64,000 bases of DNA from Parvularculaceae bacterium (GCA_028280115.1 JANQMJ010000009.1:1-64000); one strand, 5' to 3'. Positions 16,234 to 25,561 are shown, numbered from the stretch's first letter. Translations and numbers: made by a program. The notes: a model not told the origin generated them from the letters alone.

Positions 16234-17451
16234 TTACGCAGCGGTCTGCGTCAGCATTCGCCACAGTTCGTCGGCGATCGTGATCACGCGCGTATTCGCG
16301 GCGTAAGCCCGCTGTGTTTCGATAAGCGTAGAAAACTCCTGCGCAATATCGACTGTCGAGATTTCAAGCGCGCCGGCTTCGACGGCGCCGGCCCGTCCCG
16401 TTTGGGGAACGTCAAGGGACAGATCGCCCGCGGCGGAATTTGTTAAGAATGTCGAATCCGGTCCGATATTAAGTCCTTCGGGATTGACGAAAGTCGCCAG
16501 CGCGATCTGATAAATATCGCGGCGAAGGCCATTGGAAAAAAGCGCGGCGATGCGCCCGTCGCGGCTGATTTCAACCCCCGTTAGCGCGCCGAAGGCTGTC
16601 CCGTCGGCGGTCGCGGCGGTAAATTGCGATGCGCGCGGGCCCTGGGTCAGCGAACCGAAATCAAGATCGATGCTCTGGCCGCCGCTTGCCGCAAGGGTCA
16701 TTGCGGCGGGAAAGGACGAGGCCGAGGCATCGATGCGCCCGTTGGCGGCGAACACGATATCGCCGGTCGCTACGGTTTCCTGAGCGCCGTCAATAAACGC
16801 CGCCGTGACGTTCCAGCGGCTCACGGCGGCGCTCGTAAAGGTCAGCGCCAGGGTGCGCGCCGCGCCGTCCGCGTCGAAAATCTGGACATGCTGGGTCAGC
16901 GCCGTTCCGGGCCCGGCATTGGCGTCGAGATTGCCGGCAAGGGTGAGTGTCGAGGTCGCTTCGGCGATCCCGTCGATCCCGTTCACATCGACGGTTTCAA
17001 GACCGGAAAGCCCGCCGACAGCGGCGTTCCCGTCCGCTGCGATGGGGGCCGCGCGCAGGAAATGGCCCGCTTCGTTCCTCAGCGTGCCGTCTTCCTGAAT
17101 GGAAAATCCGCCCGAGCGGGTAAACAGCAAGGGCGATGTTCCCCCATTGCCGTCGGCGGTTTCGGAGACGACGAAAAACCCGTCGCCGGAGATCGCCATG
17201 TGAGTTGCGGTATCGGTGCGGGTGATCGCGCCCTGTTCGCTCACAAGCTGCCGGCTCGCCGCGCCGACGCCGCCGGCGAAGATCCCGCCGCCTGCGGCTT
17301 CGGCGGTGACCAGGGTCGAAAAGTCGGTTCGGGCGCGCTTGTACCCGGTGGTTTGCGTATTGGCGATATTGTTGGAGACCGCTTCAAGGCTTTCCGAGAA
17401 CGCATTAACGCCGGACAGCCCGATGGCGAACATGCCTGAAAAAGTCATCAC
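16234..17451 (-). CDS. flgE: Flagellar hook protein FlgE
   Basis: 405-residue hook subunit, exported and polymerised outside the cell. The N-terminal rod/hook signature is clear (GLSGVNAFSESLEAVSNNIANTQTTGYKRA), followed by the hook-type ISGDGFFVV segment, a Thr/Ala/Asp-rich central domain and the C-terminal coiled-coil helix VDIAQEFSTLIETQRAYAANTRVI. These terminal helices pack in the hook core. It is short compared with Caulobacter FlgE, consistent with a smaller outer domain. It is the last gene of the fliK-flgD-flgE unit, 18 bp after flgD, driven by the sigma-54-type promoter at 19092-19107. Confidence 0.95.
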   Translation of the reverse strand: MMTFSGMFAIGLSGVNAFSESLEAVSNNIANTQTTGYKRARTDFSTLVTAEAAGGGIFAGGVGAASRQLVSEQGAITRTDTATHMAISGDGFFVVSETADGNGGTSPLLFTRSGGFSIQEDGTLRNEAGHFLRAAPIAADGNAAVGGLSGLETVDVNGIDGIAEATSTLTLAGNLDANAGPGTALTQHVQIFDADGAARTLALTFTSAAVSRWNVTAAFIDGAQETVATGDIVFAANGRIDASASSFPAAMTLAASGGQSIDLDFGSLTQGPRASQFTAATADGTAFGALTGVEISRDGRIAALFSNGLRRDIYQIALATFVNPEGLNIGPDSTFLTNSAAGDLSLDVPQTGRAGAVEAGALEISTVDIAQEFSTLIETQRAYAANTRVITIADELWRMLTQTAA

Positions 17452-17469
17452 TCAAACTCCGTAACAGGA

Positions 17470-18123
17470 CTAAAAGGACGCATCGACGCGGGAAACGAGA
17501 TCGAGCGCAAAGCGCTGGCCGGCGATTTCGATTTCCGGCGCGCCGGCGTTAAAGGCGACGGCGTTGACCAGGCCTCGTGAGGCTATGGAAACGTCGATCG
17601 GCGCGCCGTCGGCGCCGACCGCTTCAGCCACCAGGCGATAAGCGCCCTGGGGCGCGCGCTCGCCGCTGTTCATGGCGCCGCTCCAGTTCACGTCATGGGC
17701 GCCGGCTTTAGCGGAGCCTTCCAGCGCCGCGATTGGCGCGCCGGCAGCGTTGAGCACGATCAGGGACACCGCCGCAGCGTCCGCCGGCAGACTGTAGGTC
17801 CAGCGCGCCGCGTCGTCGGTCAGGGTCGCAATGTCGCTTTCAACGCTGGCGATCCGCCCGACCATGGAGAGCGCGGTTTCATTGGCCGAGGCAGCCTGCA
17901 AGGCGATCAGCGCCTCAAGATGCTGGTTGGTCTGGATCGACTGTTCGACCGAGGCAAACTGAACAAGCTGTTCGGTGAACTTTTCGGTGTCGAGGGGATC
18001 GAGCGGATCCTGGTTTTGCAACTGGGTGGTCAGCAGCGTCAGGAAGGAGTCGAAATCCTGCGTCAACTGGGAAAGCCCGCTTGACGGGGCGGTCTGGCTC
18101 GAGGCGATGGCGGAAATGTCCAT
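17470..18123 (-). CDS. flgD: Flagellar hook capping protein FlgD
   Basis: 217-residue hook scaffold/cap, required for FlgE polymerisation. The N-terminus shows the FlgD signature DFDSFLTLLTTQLQNQDPLDPLDTEKFTEQLVQFASVEQ (about residues 24-62). The C-terminal part contains the FlgD Ig/tudor-like region (WSGAMNSGERAPQGAYRLVAEAV). The middle shows LEALIALQAASANETALSMVG, typical of the first-half helix. Located 12 bp after fliK and 18 bp before flgE on the same strand, so it is cotranscribed with them. Length is normal for the family. Confidence 0.95.
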   Translation of the reverse strand: MDISAIASSQTAPSSGLSQLTQDFDSFLTLLTTQLQNQDPLDPLDTEKFTEQLVQFASVEQSIQTNQHLEALIALQAASANETALSMVGRIASVESDIATLTDDAARWTYSLPADAAAVSLIVLNAAGAPIAALEGSAKAGAHDVNWSGAMNSGERAPQGAYRLVAEAVGADGAPIDVSIASRGLVNAVAFNAGAPEIEIAGQRFALDLVSRVDASF

Positions 18124-18135
18124 GTCAATTCATCC

Positions 18136-19062
18136 TTATACGCGCAAATCAACCGCGCCGTTTGAGTAAGGCGCGAGAAAAACCGGTTCGTACTGTTCGA
18201 TTGACGCCGCAGCGGCGGCGCTCACGGTCTCATCGGCGGGCGCATGATCGCCGGCGAGGGAAAACGCCAGACGCTCGCCGCCAAGATCAAACCCTGCGGA
18301 CAACAGCGCGTTGCGCAGGGCGTCGGCGTCGCGGGCGAAATGATCCAGCGTCGCCTGATTGTCGAATTTCAGCGACAGCACCGCGTCGCCCTTGTCGCCG
18401 ACTTTCAGATGCGCTTCCACGCGGCCGAGTTCCGGCGGGTCGAGCCGCAGTTCGAATTTCGTCGCGCCGCCGTCAAGCCGTTTGGCCAGCAGCTTGGCGA
18501 AATCTTCCGTCGCCGGCTGGGGCAGAGGCTGCGGGGCGGCGGGCGCGCGGGGCGCTTTGGACGCGTTCGCCCTGGCGGCGTCGAGTTTAGCGGCGGCGAG
18601 CGCTTCGCTGCGGATCGGCTGGGTCGGCGACGATGGCGGCGGTTGCAGTCCGGCAAAAGGCGCGGCGGCGGCGGTTGCGGTCGCCGCGGTCGGCGCAGCG
18701 CTGACTTGCGCGGCCGCTGCTTGCGGCGGGGTTTGCGGATTGGCGGTCGATGGCGCCTGGCTGGCGGCGTCGCCGGCTTTGGCCGCCGCGCTGGATGGCG
18801 TTTGCGGCGCTTCGGCGCGCGCCTCGGCCGGCGCCGAACGATTTGAAGAAGGCTGCGTTTGCGAAGTTTGACCCGGCGCGGCCCCTTGCGGCGCGGCACC
18901 GAAGGTTTCGAGCGACTGCGCCGCGCGCCCTGTAAGCGCGCTCATCGCTGAGGCGAAAGAAAAGCTCGGCGCAACATCGTTGCGCGCGGCGGGGTCACGC
19001 GCGGCGGGTTTTCCGCCGTGCGGGGCTGTCGGTTCAAGGGCGAGGGCGGTTTCAATCATCAT
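18136..19062 (-). CDS. fliK: Flagellar hook-length control protein FliK
   Basis: 308-residue exported ruler protein. The first ~180 residues are low-complexity Ala/Pro/Gln/Ser, as usual for FliK. The conserved C-terminal FliK domain follows (KFELRLDPPELGRVEAHLKV, then FDNQATLDHFARDADALRNALLSAGFDLG). In this domain the LDPPxLGxVE motif is diagnostic. It is the first gene of the fliK-flgD-flgE operon. A sigma-54-type promoter lies 30-45 bp upstream, so the leader would be only ~20 bases. Two adjacent ATGs (19062, 19059) are possible starts. The low-complexity part makes orthology by overall identity weak, but the C-terminus is clear. Confidence 0.92.
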   Translation of the reverse strand: MMIETALALEPTAPHGGKPAARDPAARNDVAPSFSFASAMSALTGRAAQSLETFGAAPQGAAPGQTSQTQPSSNRSAPAEARAEAPQTPSSAAAKAGDAASQAPSTANPQTPPQAAAAQVSAAPTAATATAAAAPFAGLQPPPSSPTQPIRSEALAAAKLDAARANASKAPRAPAAPQPLPQPATEDFAKLLAKRLDGGATKFELRLDPPELGRVEAHLKVGDKGDAVLSLKFDNQATLDHFARDADALRNALLSAGFDLGGERLAFSLAGDHAPADETVSAAAAASIEQYEPVFLAPYSNGAVDLRV

Positions 19063-19091
19063 CGTCGTCGTTTTTCGCGCGCGATTCTTTG

Positions 19092-19107
19092 CGCAAGCCG
19101 CAGGCCA
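19092..19107 (-). promoter_or_regulatory. Sigma-54-type promoter for fliK-flgD-flgE
   Basis: Read leftward: TGGCCTGCGGCTTGCG, with the essential GG and GC dinucleotides exactly 10 bases apart and TTGC at -12. The predicted start point near 19081 is ~20 bases before the fliK ATG. Expected activator: FlbD (10490-11833). Confidence 0.65.
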
Positions 19108-19168
19108 ACATCAGGCGTCAATGTTCTTGCGGTCTTGCATGGATAACGAATGATAAACGCGCCGGCGC

Positions 19169-19198
19169 CCGGAAAAATCCGCCTGCAGATTTTGCCGG
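19169..19198. promoter_or_regulatory. Inverted repeat between divergent sigma-54 promoters (candidate FlbD enhancer)
   Basis: CCGGAAAAATC and GATTTTGCCGG face each other around an 8-base centre (10 of 11 arm positions complementary). It lies ~60 bp upstream of the leftward promoter and ~30 bp upstream of the rightward one, the place an enhancer-binding protein would act. Identity of the binder is inferred. Confidence 0.45.
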
Positions 19199-19229
19199 AT
19201 ACGGCAATTGCCGCCGAGGCATGTCGCGC

Positions 19230-19245
19230 TGGCCCCGCCATTGCA
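19230..19245 (+). promoter_or_regulatory. Sigma-54-type promoter for flgK-flgL
   Basis: TGGCCCCGCCATTGCA: GG-N10-GC spacing exact, TTGCA at -12. Predicted start near 19256, about 145 bases before the flgK ATG. The rest of 19063-19399 contains no gene. Confidence 0.7.
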
Positions 19246-19399
19246 ATTTCATGCGCACGAAGGACGAAAGGACCGCGCACGGAATGATCAAATCCGCGCA
19301 AATCCTGACGCAGCGGCGACCGGCGCCGGCCGACGCGGCAAGTTTTGACCATGCGCTTTTGCCGTGCGGGCAATTTCTGCCGACCGGCGGGAGGCTGTT

Positions 19400-20755
19400 A
19401 TGAGTCTGACGGTTGCGCTCAACACGGCGGTCTCGGGACTGATCGCCAATCAGCAGGCGATCGGCGCGACGTCGGAAAATATCGCCAATGTCAATTCGCC
19501 CGACTTTGCCCGTCGGAAAGTCAGTTTTTTCACCGACGCGATCCCCAATCAATTCGCCGGCGTCAACGTCGAAGTCGCGCGCGCCGCGGCGAACCGTTTC
19601 CTGCAGGCCTCGGGCTATGGCGCCAACGCCGATGCGGCGTCGTCTTCCGTCGTCGCGGAAGCGATCGCAAGGGTCGAAGCCTCGCTGGGCGCCCCGGCGG
19701 ACAATCTTTCCTTCGCCGACAAGCTCAATGAAGCTTTCGCCGCCTTTGCGGAACTGAGCGCGTCGCCGTCCTCGGACGCGGCCAAGGCCGTCGCGGTCGC
19801 CGCGCTCGATGCGGCGTTCGGCGCTTTTTCGCGCACCCTTGATGCAATCGACAGCGAGATCACCGCGACGGACGCGCGCCTTGACGCGCAGGCCGCGCGC
19901 GCCAATGCGCTGCTGGCGGAAATCTATCAGCTCAACCAGATCGTTTCGGAAAGCAACGGCGCCGGCGATGAAATCGACGCCCGCCTGCGCGAGCTTTCGA
20001 GCCTCATCGATATCAGCGTTTCGCGCGCCGACGACGGCCGCGTCACGGTGTCGACCGTGGACGGTCAATTGCTGGCCAATGCCGGCGGCTATTCAGCGCT
20101 CGGCTTTCTCGGCGGGACGAGCGCGGTCGTCACTCTTTCCTCCGTCGATCCGGCGAGCGGCGCGCTCACCCAGACGTCAGCCGACATCAACGCCAGCCTG
20201 ACCGGCGGCGAAATCGGCGGCCTCTTGGCGCTGCGGAATGTGGAACTGCCGGCGCTGCGCGGCATCGTCGACGGCGCCGCGCAAGGCGTCGCAGCGGACA
20301 TCAATGTGGCTTACGCCGGCAATGCGTCGGTCGGCGCAACGGCGCCGGCAATCACGCCGCTGATCGTATCGACCGGCTCGGGCCTTGCGGTGAACCAGGC
20401 CATTCTCGCCGATCCGTCGGCGTTGGCGATCGCCCGTCCCAGCGGCGGCAATGTCGGCGGGGCCAATGACGGCTCCGGCGCGGCGGCGATCGCCGCGCTT
20501 GCCGACGGGCCTTCGGCGCAGGCCGTCGCCGCCGCGGTGACGCAGATCGGCGCCGCTGCGAATATCGCCGCCGACCGCGACGCGGCCGCGCAAGTCTTCG
20601 CTTCGGAAATCGAAGTCCGCCGGCTTTCCGACGCCGGCGTCAATCTCGACGAAGAGCTTTCCAATCTCGTCCTCTACCAGCGCGCCTACGCCGCCAATGC
20701 GCGGGTCATCGCCGCGGTGGACGAGCTTTATCAGTCGCTCTTGAGCATCCTCTAA
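19400..20755 (+). CDS. flgK: Flagellar hook-associated protein 1 FlgK
   Basis: 451-residue junction protein between hook and filament, exported to the tip. N-terminus MSLTVALNTAVSGLIANQQ with SENIANVNSPDFARRKV is the FlgK/rod-hook signature, and the C-terminus VNLDEELSNLVLYQRAYAANARVI is the matching coiled coil. A long Ala-rich middle carries the variable outer domains. I choose ATG 19400 (MSLTVALN) over an in-frame start 12 codons upstream, because the signature begins immediately after it. The gene is preceded by a sigma-54-type promoter at 19230-19245 and followed after 12 bp by flgL. Length is shorter than gamma-proteobacterial FlgK but typical of alphaproteobacteria. Confidence 0.95.
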   Translation: MSLTVALNTAVSGLIANQQAIGATSENIANVNSPDFARRKVSFFTDAIPNQFAGVNVEVARAAANRFLQASGYGANADAASSSVVAEAIARVEASLGAPADNLSFADKLNEAFAAFAELSASPSSDAAKAVAVAALDAAFGAFSRTLDAIDSEITATDARLDAQAARANALLAEIYQLNQIVSESNGAGDEIDARLRELSSLIDISVSRADDGRVTVSTVDGQLLANAGGYSALGFLGGTSAVVTLSSVDPASGALTQTSADINASLTGGEIGGLLALRNVELPALRGIVDGAAQGVAADINVAYAGNASVGATAPAITPLIVSTGSGLAVNQAILADPSALAIARPSGGNVGGANDGSGAAAIAALADGPSAQAVAAAVTQIGAAANIAADRDAAAQVFASEIEVRRLSDAGVNLDEELSNLVLYQRAYAANARVIAAVDELYQSLLSIL

Positions 20756-20767
20756 GGACAGCCGGCC

Positions 20768-21682
20768 ATGCGCGTTTCCGATCTCGGTCTTCAGCAATTG
20801 CTGCTTCAGGGCTTCCAGCGCGCCCAGGACGCCGCCCAGGCCCATCAGGTTCAGCTCTCGACCGGCAAGAAGTCCCAGACCTATGGCGGCTACGGCGCGG
20901 ACGCCTTGCGCCTGGTCTCGGCCGAAGGCGTCGTCACGCGTGCGAGCGCCTTTGAAAACGCCAGCCAGATTGCGCTCACCCGGCTTGAACTGCAGGAAGC
21001 CAGCGTGACCACGATTGCCGAAGCGGTCGGCGACAGCCGCGCCGGCTTCATCCGCACGCTGGCGACCGGCGCATCCGAACTCTTGCTGCCCGAACTTGAA
21101 GCGGCGGCGCAGCGCATTTTATCCGCGCTCAATGTTCAGGCCGGCGGGGTTTATCTTTTCGGCGGCGATGACGGCACGGCGCCGCCCGTGGGCGCCGCGA
21201 CGCTCGGCGATATCGGCGCCGCCGCCTCCATCGATGCGCTGTTTACCGAAGGCGCGCGGGTTTCCCTGGCGGTCGAGGAGGGGGTCAATATTGATGGCGG
21301 GCCGACCGCCAGCGAGATCGCCCGCGACGTGCTGACCGAACTGCAGGAACTGGCAAACGCCGAATCGACCCTCGGTCCGTTTCAGGGCGCGCTGACCGCC
21401 GCCCAGCGCGATTTCATTGTTGAAAAATCCGAGCGATTCGCCGAGATCGCCGACGACCTCAATCAGGCGCTCGGCCTTAACGCTGTCGCCCAGGGCCAGG
21501 CCGCCGACGCGGCGGACCGCAACCGGCAACGCCGGGACATGGCCGAAATCGTCGCCGCCGATATCGAGGATGTGGATATCGCCGAGGCGCTGATCCGGCT
21601 CAATCAGGACCAGCTGGCGATCGAAGCGGCCGCCCGGACGCTGACCCAGGCCACGGAACTGTCCTTGCTAAATTTCCTGTAA
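20768..21682 (+). CDS. flgL: Flagellar hook-associated protein 3 FlgL
   Basis: 304-residue flagellin-family protein forming the second hook-filament junction ring. The N-terminal helix RVSDLGLQQLLLQGFQRAQ followed by QVQLSTGKKSQTYGGYG matches the FlgL/flagellin D0-D1 start. The C-terminus VDIAEALIRLNQDQLAIEAAARTLTQATELSLLNFL is the returning D1-D0 helix and ends with the short family terminus. Cotranscribed with flgK (12-bp gap). No flagellin gene lies in this window. Length and ends are normal. Confidence 0.93.
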   Translation: MRVSDLGLQQLLLQGFQRAQDAAQAHQVQLSTGKKSQTYGGYGADALRLVSAEGVVTRASAFENASQIALTRLELQEASVTTIAEAVGDSRAGFIRTLATGASELLLPELEAAAQRILSALNVQAGGVYLFGGDDGTAPPVGAATLGDIGAAASIDALFTEGARVSLAVEEGVNIDGGPTASEIARDVLTELQELANAESTLGPFQGALTAAQRDFIVEKSERFAEIADDLNQALGLNAVAQGQAADAADRNRQRRDMAEIVAADIEDVDIAEALIRLNQDQLAIEAAARTLTQATELSLLNFL

Positions 21683-21872
21683 TTCGCACCGCGGCCAAAA
21701 TCAGGCTAAGGTAACGAATCGGTAATTATCTTGTTGCAAGCCCGCAACAGGATTAAGAATTGCAGGGAGTTTTTGTCCGCACCCCAACGACCTCTTGCAA
21801 TCTTCGCGGGTTCAGCCAATTGACGGCGGGCCCGATTTCGGGGGCAGTTACGAACTTGGAGCGTTCGCCATT

Positions 21873-22352
21873 ATGAGAACCGTCTTTATCATCGCTGCGC
21901 TTGCCCTGGTTGCAGGCTGTGCAACCAATAATGACACAGACCAGGTTGAAGCTGTAACGACGCCGGCCGCGCCGTCTGTCGATATGGCCAGCCAGGATTA
22001 TCTGGAGCAACTCGGCCATCGCGTCTTTTTCGCTTTAGACGAGTACACCCTGACGTCCCAGGCGCAGTCGACCCTTCAAAAGCAGGCCGAGTGGATGATC
22101 GCCAATCCCGGCGTTCGGGTTCGGCTCGAGGGCAATTGCGACGAACGCGGCACGAAGGAATATAACTTCGCGCTGGGCGCTCGCCGGGCCGAAGCCGCGC
22201 GCGCCTATCTCGTCAGCCTTGGCGTCGCCGGGTCGCGCATCACCACCGTGTCGAACGGCAAAGAAAAGCCGATCGCCATGGGATCGACCGAATCCGCCTG
22301 GTCGCAGAACCGCAATTCGACGACCATGATTATCGGCGGTCCGTCGAGCTAA
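21873..22352 (+). CDS. pal: Peptidoglycan-associated lipoprotein Pal
   Basis: 159-residue outer-membrane lipoprotein that anchors the envelope to peptidoglycan as part of Tol-Pal, helping the outer membrane constrict at division. The signal peptide ends LVAGC (lipobox Cys16). After a short linker, the OmpA-like domain shows RVFFALDEYTLTSQA, the Pal-specific LEGNCDERGTKEYNFALGARR peptidoglycan motif, and AYLVSLGVAGSRITTVSNGKEKP. ATG 21873 is used because the hydrophobic signal begins there; an in-frame ATG 78 bp upstream would mask it. The tolQRAB genes normally beside pal are absent here: neighbours are flgL and a sulfotransferase. A strong terminator follows. Confidence 0.92.
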   Translation: MRTVFIIAALALVAGCATNNDTDQVEAVTTPAAPSVDMASQDYLEQLGHRVFFALDEYTLTSQAQSTLQKQAEWMIANPGVRVRLEGNCDERGTKEYNFALGARRAEAARAYLVSLGVAGSRITTVSNGKEKPIAMGSTESAWSQNRNSTTMIIGGPSS

Positions 22353-22372
22353 TCAGCGTCTCAGACTGAACA

Positions 22373-22407
22373 GCCTTCCGCGCGGCGCGCCCCGCGGAAG
22401 GCTTTTG
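22373..22407 (+). terminator. Intrinsic terminator after pal
   Basis: GCCTTCCGCG / CGCGGAAGGC, a perfect 10-bp stem with a ~10-base GC-rich loop, followed by TTTT. About 20 bp beyond the pal stop. Confidence 0.85.
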
Positions 22408-22494
22408 CGCGTCCGCGATTGGGCGCGCGGATGGACTTGAAGGCCGCCGCGTTGGTAGACAAAGGCGCGCAGCCCCGGCCGAAGCGAGCCTTTC

Positions 22495-24117
22495 TTGTCC
22501 GATAACCGTTCCGACAACCGCAACCAACTTGCAGCGCTCGCCGCCGGCGCCGCGCAGGCGTGGCGGCGAGGCGATGTCGCCGTCGCCCTGCGGGCCGGCG
22601 CTGACGTTTTAAGAGCGGATCCGAAAAATCTCGCCATGCTTAGGCTATGCGCGGCGGCGGCGAAGAAGCTGCGCAACTGGCAAGCAGCGGTCAGGATCGG
22701 CGAATTGTGGCGCGATTCCTATCCGGACGACCCCAAGGCGATCCGCGCCTTGGCCAACGCTTATTTCGAACTCGGCGACACGCAAAAATCCCGCGAGACG
22801 TTCAAGGCCTTGCTCGACGCCAATCCGGATTCGGCGGAATATCTCGGGCTTTATGCGCGGCTTTGTCTTGAAGCGTTCGAGTACGAAGAGGCGACGGCGG
22901 CGCTGGAAAAAGCACGGGCCCTCGGACCGCTTTCGGCGGACAATCTGCATGCGTTTTCGCGGCTTAAATATCTCCTCGGCGATCTGAAGGACGCCGAAGC
23001 GCTGAGCGCAAAGGCGATCGAAACCGATCCGGACTTCGTGCGCGCCTATCCGCAATATACGACCATACGCGGCGGCGATGTCGACGATAAAATCCGCGCG
23101 CAGATGGAGCGCCTCGCCGAAGACAATAAGCGCCCGCCGGAGCATCGCTCCTCGCTTTATTTCGCGCTCGGCAATATCGATCATTTTAACCGCGACTATC
23201 CTGAGGCCATGAAGGCGTTCCATCGCGGCAATGGCCTTATCGCCGATCTGTTGCGCGCAGAAGGGCTCGCCTATGATCCCAAGGCGCTGGAAGATTATCG
23301 CCGGCGCGAAGACGACATCGCCCGCGCGTTGCCGGAGGCGCATGACTTTCCCCCCGGTCCGGCGATCCCGATTTTCGTTGTCGGCATGCCCCGCTCGGGC
23401 ACGACCCTGGTCGAGAGCATCCTTGCGGCTCATCCCGACGTCTTCGGCGCGGGAGAACTGGTCGCGTTGCCGGACATCCAGATTGAAGTCTTGCGCTGGG
23501 CGCAAAACGCCGACGGCAAAAGCCTGGCGGATGCGCCGAGGGTGCAACTGGAAACCTGGCGCGGGCAATATTTCGCCCGCTATCCCGATATTCAAAAGGC
23601 GCGCTATGTCGTCGACAAACAGCCGATGAATTTCCGCTGGGCGGGCCTGATCAAGGCGCTGTTTCCTGAATCGGCCATCATTCACATCCGCAGAAACCCG
23701 GTCGATACGGGATTTTCCATCTATCGCAATGATTTTTCAAAAGCCTGGCCGTTTGCGGTCGGGCTTAACAGCATCGCGCATTTTTACGGCGAATATGCGC
23801 GCATCACGGCGCAATGGGCCGAACGGCTGGGATCGGATTTTCCGCTGGTGGTTTATGAAGAGCTGATCGCCGATTTTGAACCAGAGGCGCGGCGGCTGGT
23901 CGAACGCTGCGGCCTTGACTGGCGCGAAGAGTGTCTCGACTTTCACCGCGCCGAGCGCCCGATCGCCACCTTCAGCGCCGCGCAGGTGCGCCAGCCGCTA
24001 CGGACCAAGACGGCGAAAACGCGGGAGAAATACGGCGCCCTCCTGGACCCGCTGATCGAGGGGCTGGCCCGCGCGGGCGTCGATATCGACACCGGCGCCG
24101 TGCGGGCGGGCCCCTAA
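22495..24117 (+). CDS. TPR-repeat sulfotransferase-family protein
   Basis: 540 residues in two parts. The N-terminal ~270 residues are helical TPR-like repeats (for example [40 protein letters not shown]). The C-terminal ~250 residues are a sulfotransferase fold with the 5'-PAPS loop [20 protein letters not shown] (from about residue 296), the 3'-phosphate site [19 protein letters not shown] and a C-terminal [15 protein letters not shown] segment. This TPR-sulfotransferase layout is common in Alphaproteobacteria; the acceptor (protein, lipid or glycan) is unknown. No signal peptide, so cytosolic or membrane-peripheral. The start is a TTG at 22495 with a weak GAAGCGAG upstream; no nearby ATG gives a better N-terminus. 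Stands alone between pal and mnmA. Confidence 0.85.
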   Translation: MSDNRSDNRNQLAALAAGAAQAWRRGDVAVALRAGADVLRADPKNLAMLRLCAAAAKKLRNWQAAVRIGELWRDSYPDDPKAIRALANAYFELGDTQKSRETFKALLDANPDSAEYLGLYARLCLEAFEYEEATAALEKARALGPLSADNLHAFSRLKYLLGDLKDAEALSAKAIETDPDFVRAYPQYTTIRGGDVDDKIRAQMERLAEDNKRPPEHRSSLYFALGNIDHFNRDYPEAMKAFHRGNGLIADLLRAEGLAYDPKALEDYRRREDDIARALPEAHDFPPGPAIPIFVVGMPRSGTTLVESILAAHPDVFGAGELVALPDIQIEVLRWAQNADGKSLADAPRVQLETWRGQYFARYPDIQKARYVVDKQPMNFRWAGLIKALFPESAIIHIRRNPVDTGFSIYRNDFSKAWPFAVGLNSIAHFYGEYARITAQWAERLGSDFPLVVYEELIADFEPEARRLVERCGLDWREECLDFHRAERPIATFSAAQVRQPLRTKTAKTREKYGALLDPLIEGLARAGVDIDTGAVRAGP

Positions 24118-24173
24118 AGGGCGCAATCCCTGCACTGGTCTTCGGCCGGTCCAATCCTTATGTTCCGCCGGTT

Positions 24174-25334
24174 ATGAACACCATGACGGATATCAACACG
24201 ATTGACGCGCCGCGGCTCGATCTCGGCGTGCCCGCCGGCGCGCGCGTGGTCGTGGCGATGTCCGGCGGGGTCGACAGTTCCGTCACCGCGGCGCTGTGCA
24301 AACGCTCGGGCTATGACGTCGTCGGCGTCACCTTGCAGCTTTACGATCATGGCGTCGCAATACAAAAAAAAGGCGCCTGCTGCGCCGGCCAGGACATTCA
24401 TGACGCGCGGCGCGTCGCCGAAGCCATGGGCTTTCCCCATTACGTCCTCGATTATGAAAGCCGCTTTTCCGAAACCGTGATGAGCGATTTCGCCGACACT
24501 TATCTTGCCGGCGCGACGCCGATCCCCTGCGTGCGCTGCAACGAACAGGTAAAATTCAAGGACCTGCTGGCGACGGCGCGCGATCTCGGCGGCGAAGCCA
24601 TGGCGACCGGCCATTACATCCGCCGCGTCATGGGGCCGAGCGGGCCCGAACTGCGCCGGGCGGCGGATGCGTCGAAAGACCAAAGCTATTTCCTGTTCTC
24701 GACCACCCGCGAACAGCTCGACTATTTGCGCTTCCCCCTCGGCGATCTGCCGAAAGAGGAAACCCGCCGAATCGCCGGCGCGCTCGGGCTTGCGGTCGCC
24801 GACAAGCCGGACAGCCAGGACATCTGCTTCGTGCCCGAAGGCAAATACGCCTCGGTGGTCGAACGCCTGCGCCCCGGCGCGGCCGAGCCGGGCGATATCG
24901 TCCATGTGGACGGAACCGTCATGGGCCGCCATCCCGGCGTCATCCACTATACGGTCGGCCAGCGGCGCGGCCTTGGGGTTGCGACGGGCGATCCGCTTTA
25001 TGTGGTGCGCCTCGATGCGGTCGCGCGCAACGTTATCGTCGGCCCGCGCGAAGCGCTGCTGGTGCGGCGCATTCGCCTCAAGGACGTCACCTGGCTCGGC
25101 GACGGCAAGGGCGAAGACGCCGCGCGCGCCGGAACGCCGGTTGCGGTCAAAGTGCGCTCGACCCGGCCGCCGGCGCCGGCGCAGCTTGCCTGGGACGATG
25201 GATGGGCGGTGGAACTGGCCGAGCCGGAAGAAGGCGTCGCGCCCGGTCAGGCCTGCGTTTTCTACTCCCCGGAAGCCGCCCATGACCGCGTGCTCGGCGG
25301 CGGCTGGATCGCCGCCACAAGCGCGCGCGGATGA
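24174..25334 (+). CDS. mnmA: tRNA-specific 2-thiouridylase MnmA
   Basis: 386-residue enzyme that thiolates U34 in tRNA Lys/Glu/Gln using ATP and a relayed sulfur. Shows the PP-loop [15 protein letters not shown], the catalytic Cys in [31 protein letters not shown], and the second catalytic Cys in [24 protein letters not shown] lies in the C-terminal tRNA-binding region. I start at ATG 24174 ([14 protein letters not shown]), where the conserved domain follows within 20 residues; the frame is open further upstream but only as overlap with the sulfotransferase gene. The N-terminal extension of ~20 residues before the PP-loop is slightly long. ATG 24183 is also possible. Confidence 0.96.
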   Translation: MNTMTDINTIDAPRLDLGVPAGARVVVAMSGGVDSSVTAALCKRSGYDVVGVTLQLYDHGVAIQKKGACCAGQDIHDARRVAEAMGFPHYVLDYESRFSETVMSDFADTYLAGATPIPCVRCNEQVKFKDLLATARDLGGEAMATGHYIRRVMGPSGPELRRAADASKDQSYFLFSTTREQLDYLRFPLGDLPKEETRRIAGALGLAVADKPDSQDICFVPEGKYASVVERLRPGAAEPGDIVHVDGTVMGRHPGVIHYTVGQRRGLGVATGDPLYVVRLDAVARNVIVGPREALLVRRIRLKDVTWLGDGKGEDAARAGTPVAVKVRSTRPPAPAQLAWDDGWAVELAEPEEGVAPGQACVFYSPEAAHDRVLGGGWIAATSARG

Positions 25335-25437
25335 TAACGCTCATTTGCTGTCTGGAAGATCGCTTTGTTCGTCCTTGCCCGTGTCGTCTTTATGACAAGG
25401 TTGCAACCGTAAGCGGTTTCGTTCACTACCGGCGCTA

Positions 25438-25537
25438 GAGCGTTTTCAGGAAAAGTGGATACCGGTTTTCCGTCGAAAACGCGACAAGCTAGAATCTAGA
25501 GCACGTTCATGACTCCGATTATAGTGAACGTGCTCTA
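25438..25537. repeat. Two-hairpin intergenic element
   Basis: First hairpin: GCGTTTTC/GAAAACGC with inner GGAAAA/TTTTCC (25440-25482). Second: perfect 13-bp arms TAGAGCACGTTCA / TGAACGTGCTCTA (25497-25537). Similar 'gagcgttttcaggaaaagtg' elements recur in alphaproteobacterial genomes. Single copy in this window, 24 bp before the YkgJ-like gene. Confidence 0.75.
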
Positions 25538-25561
25538 AAAGTTGCGAATGCGAGCGTTCGA

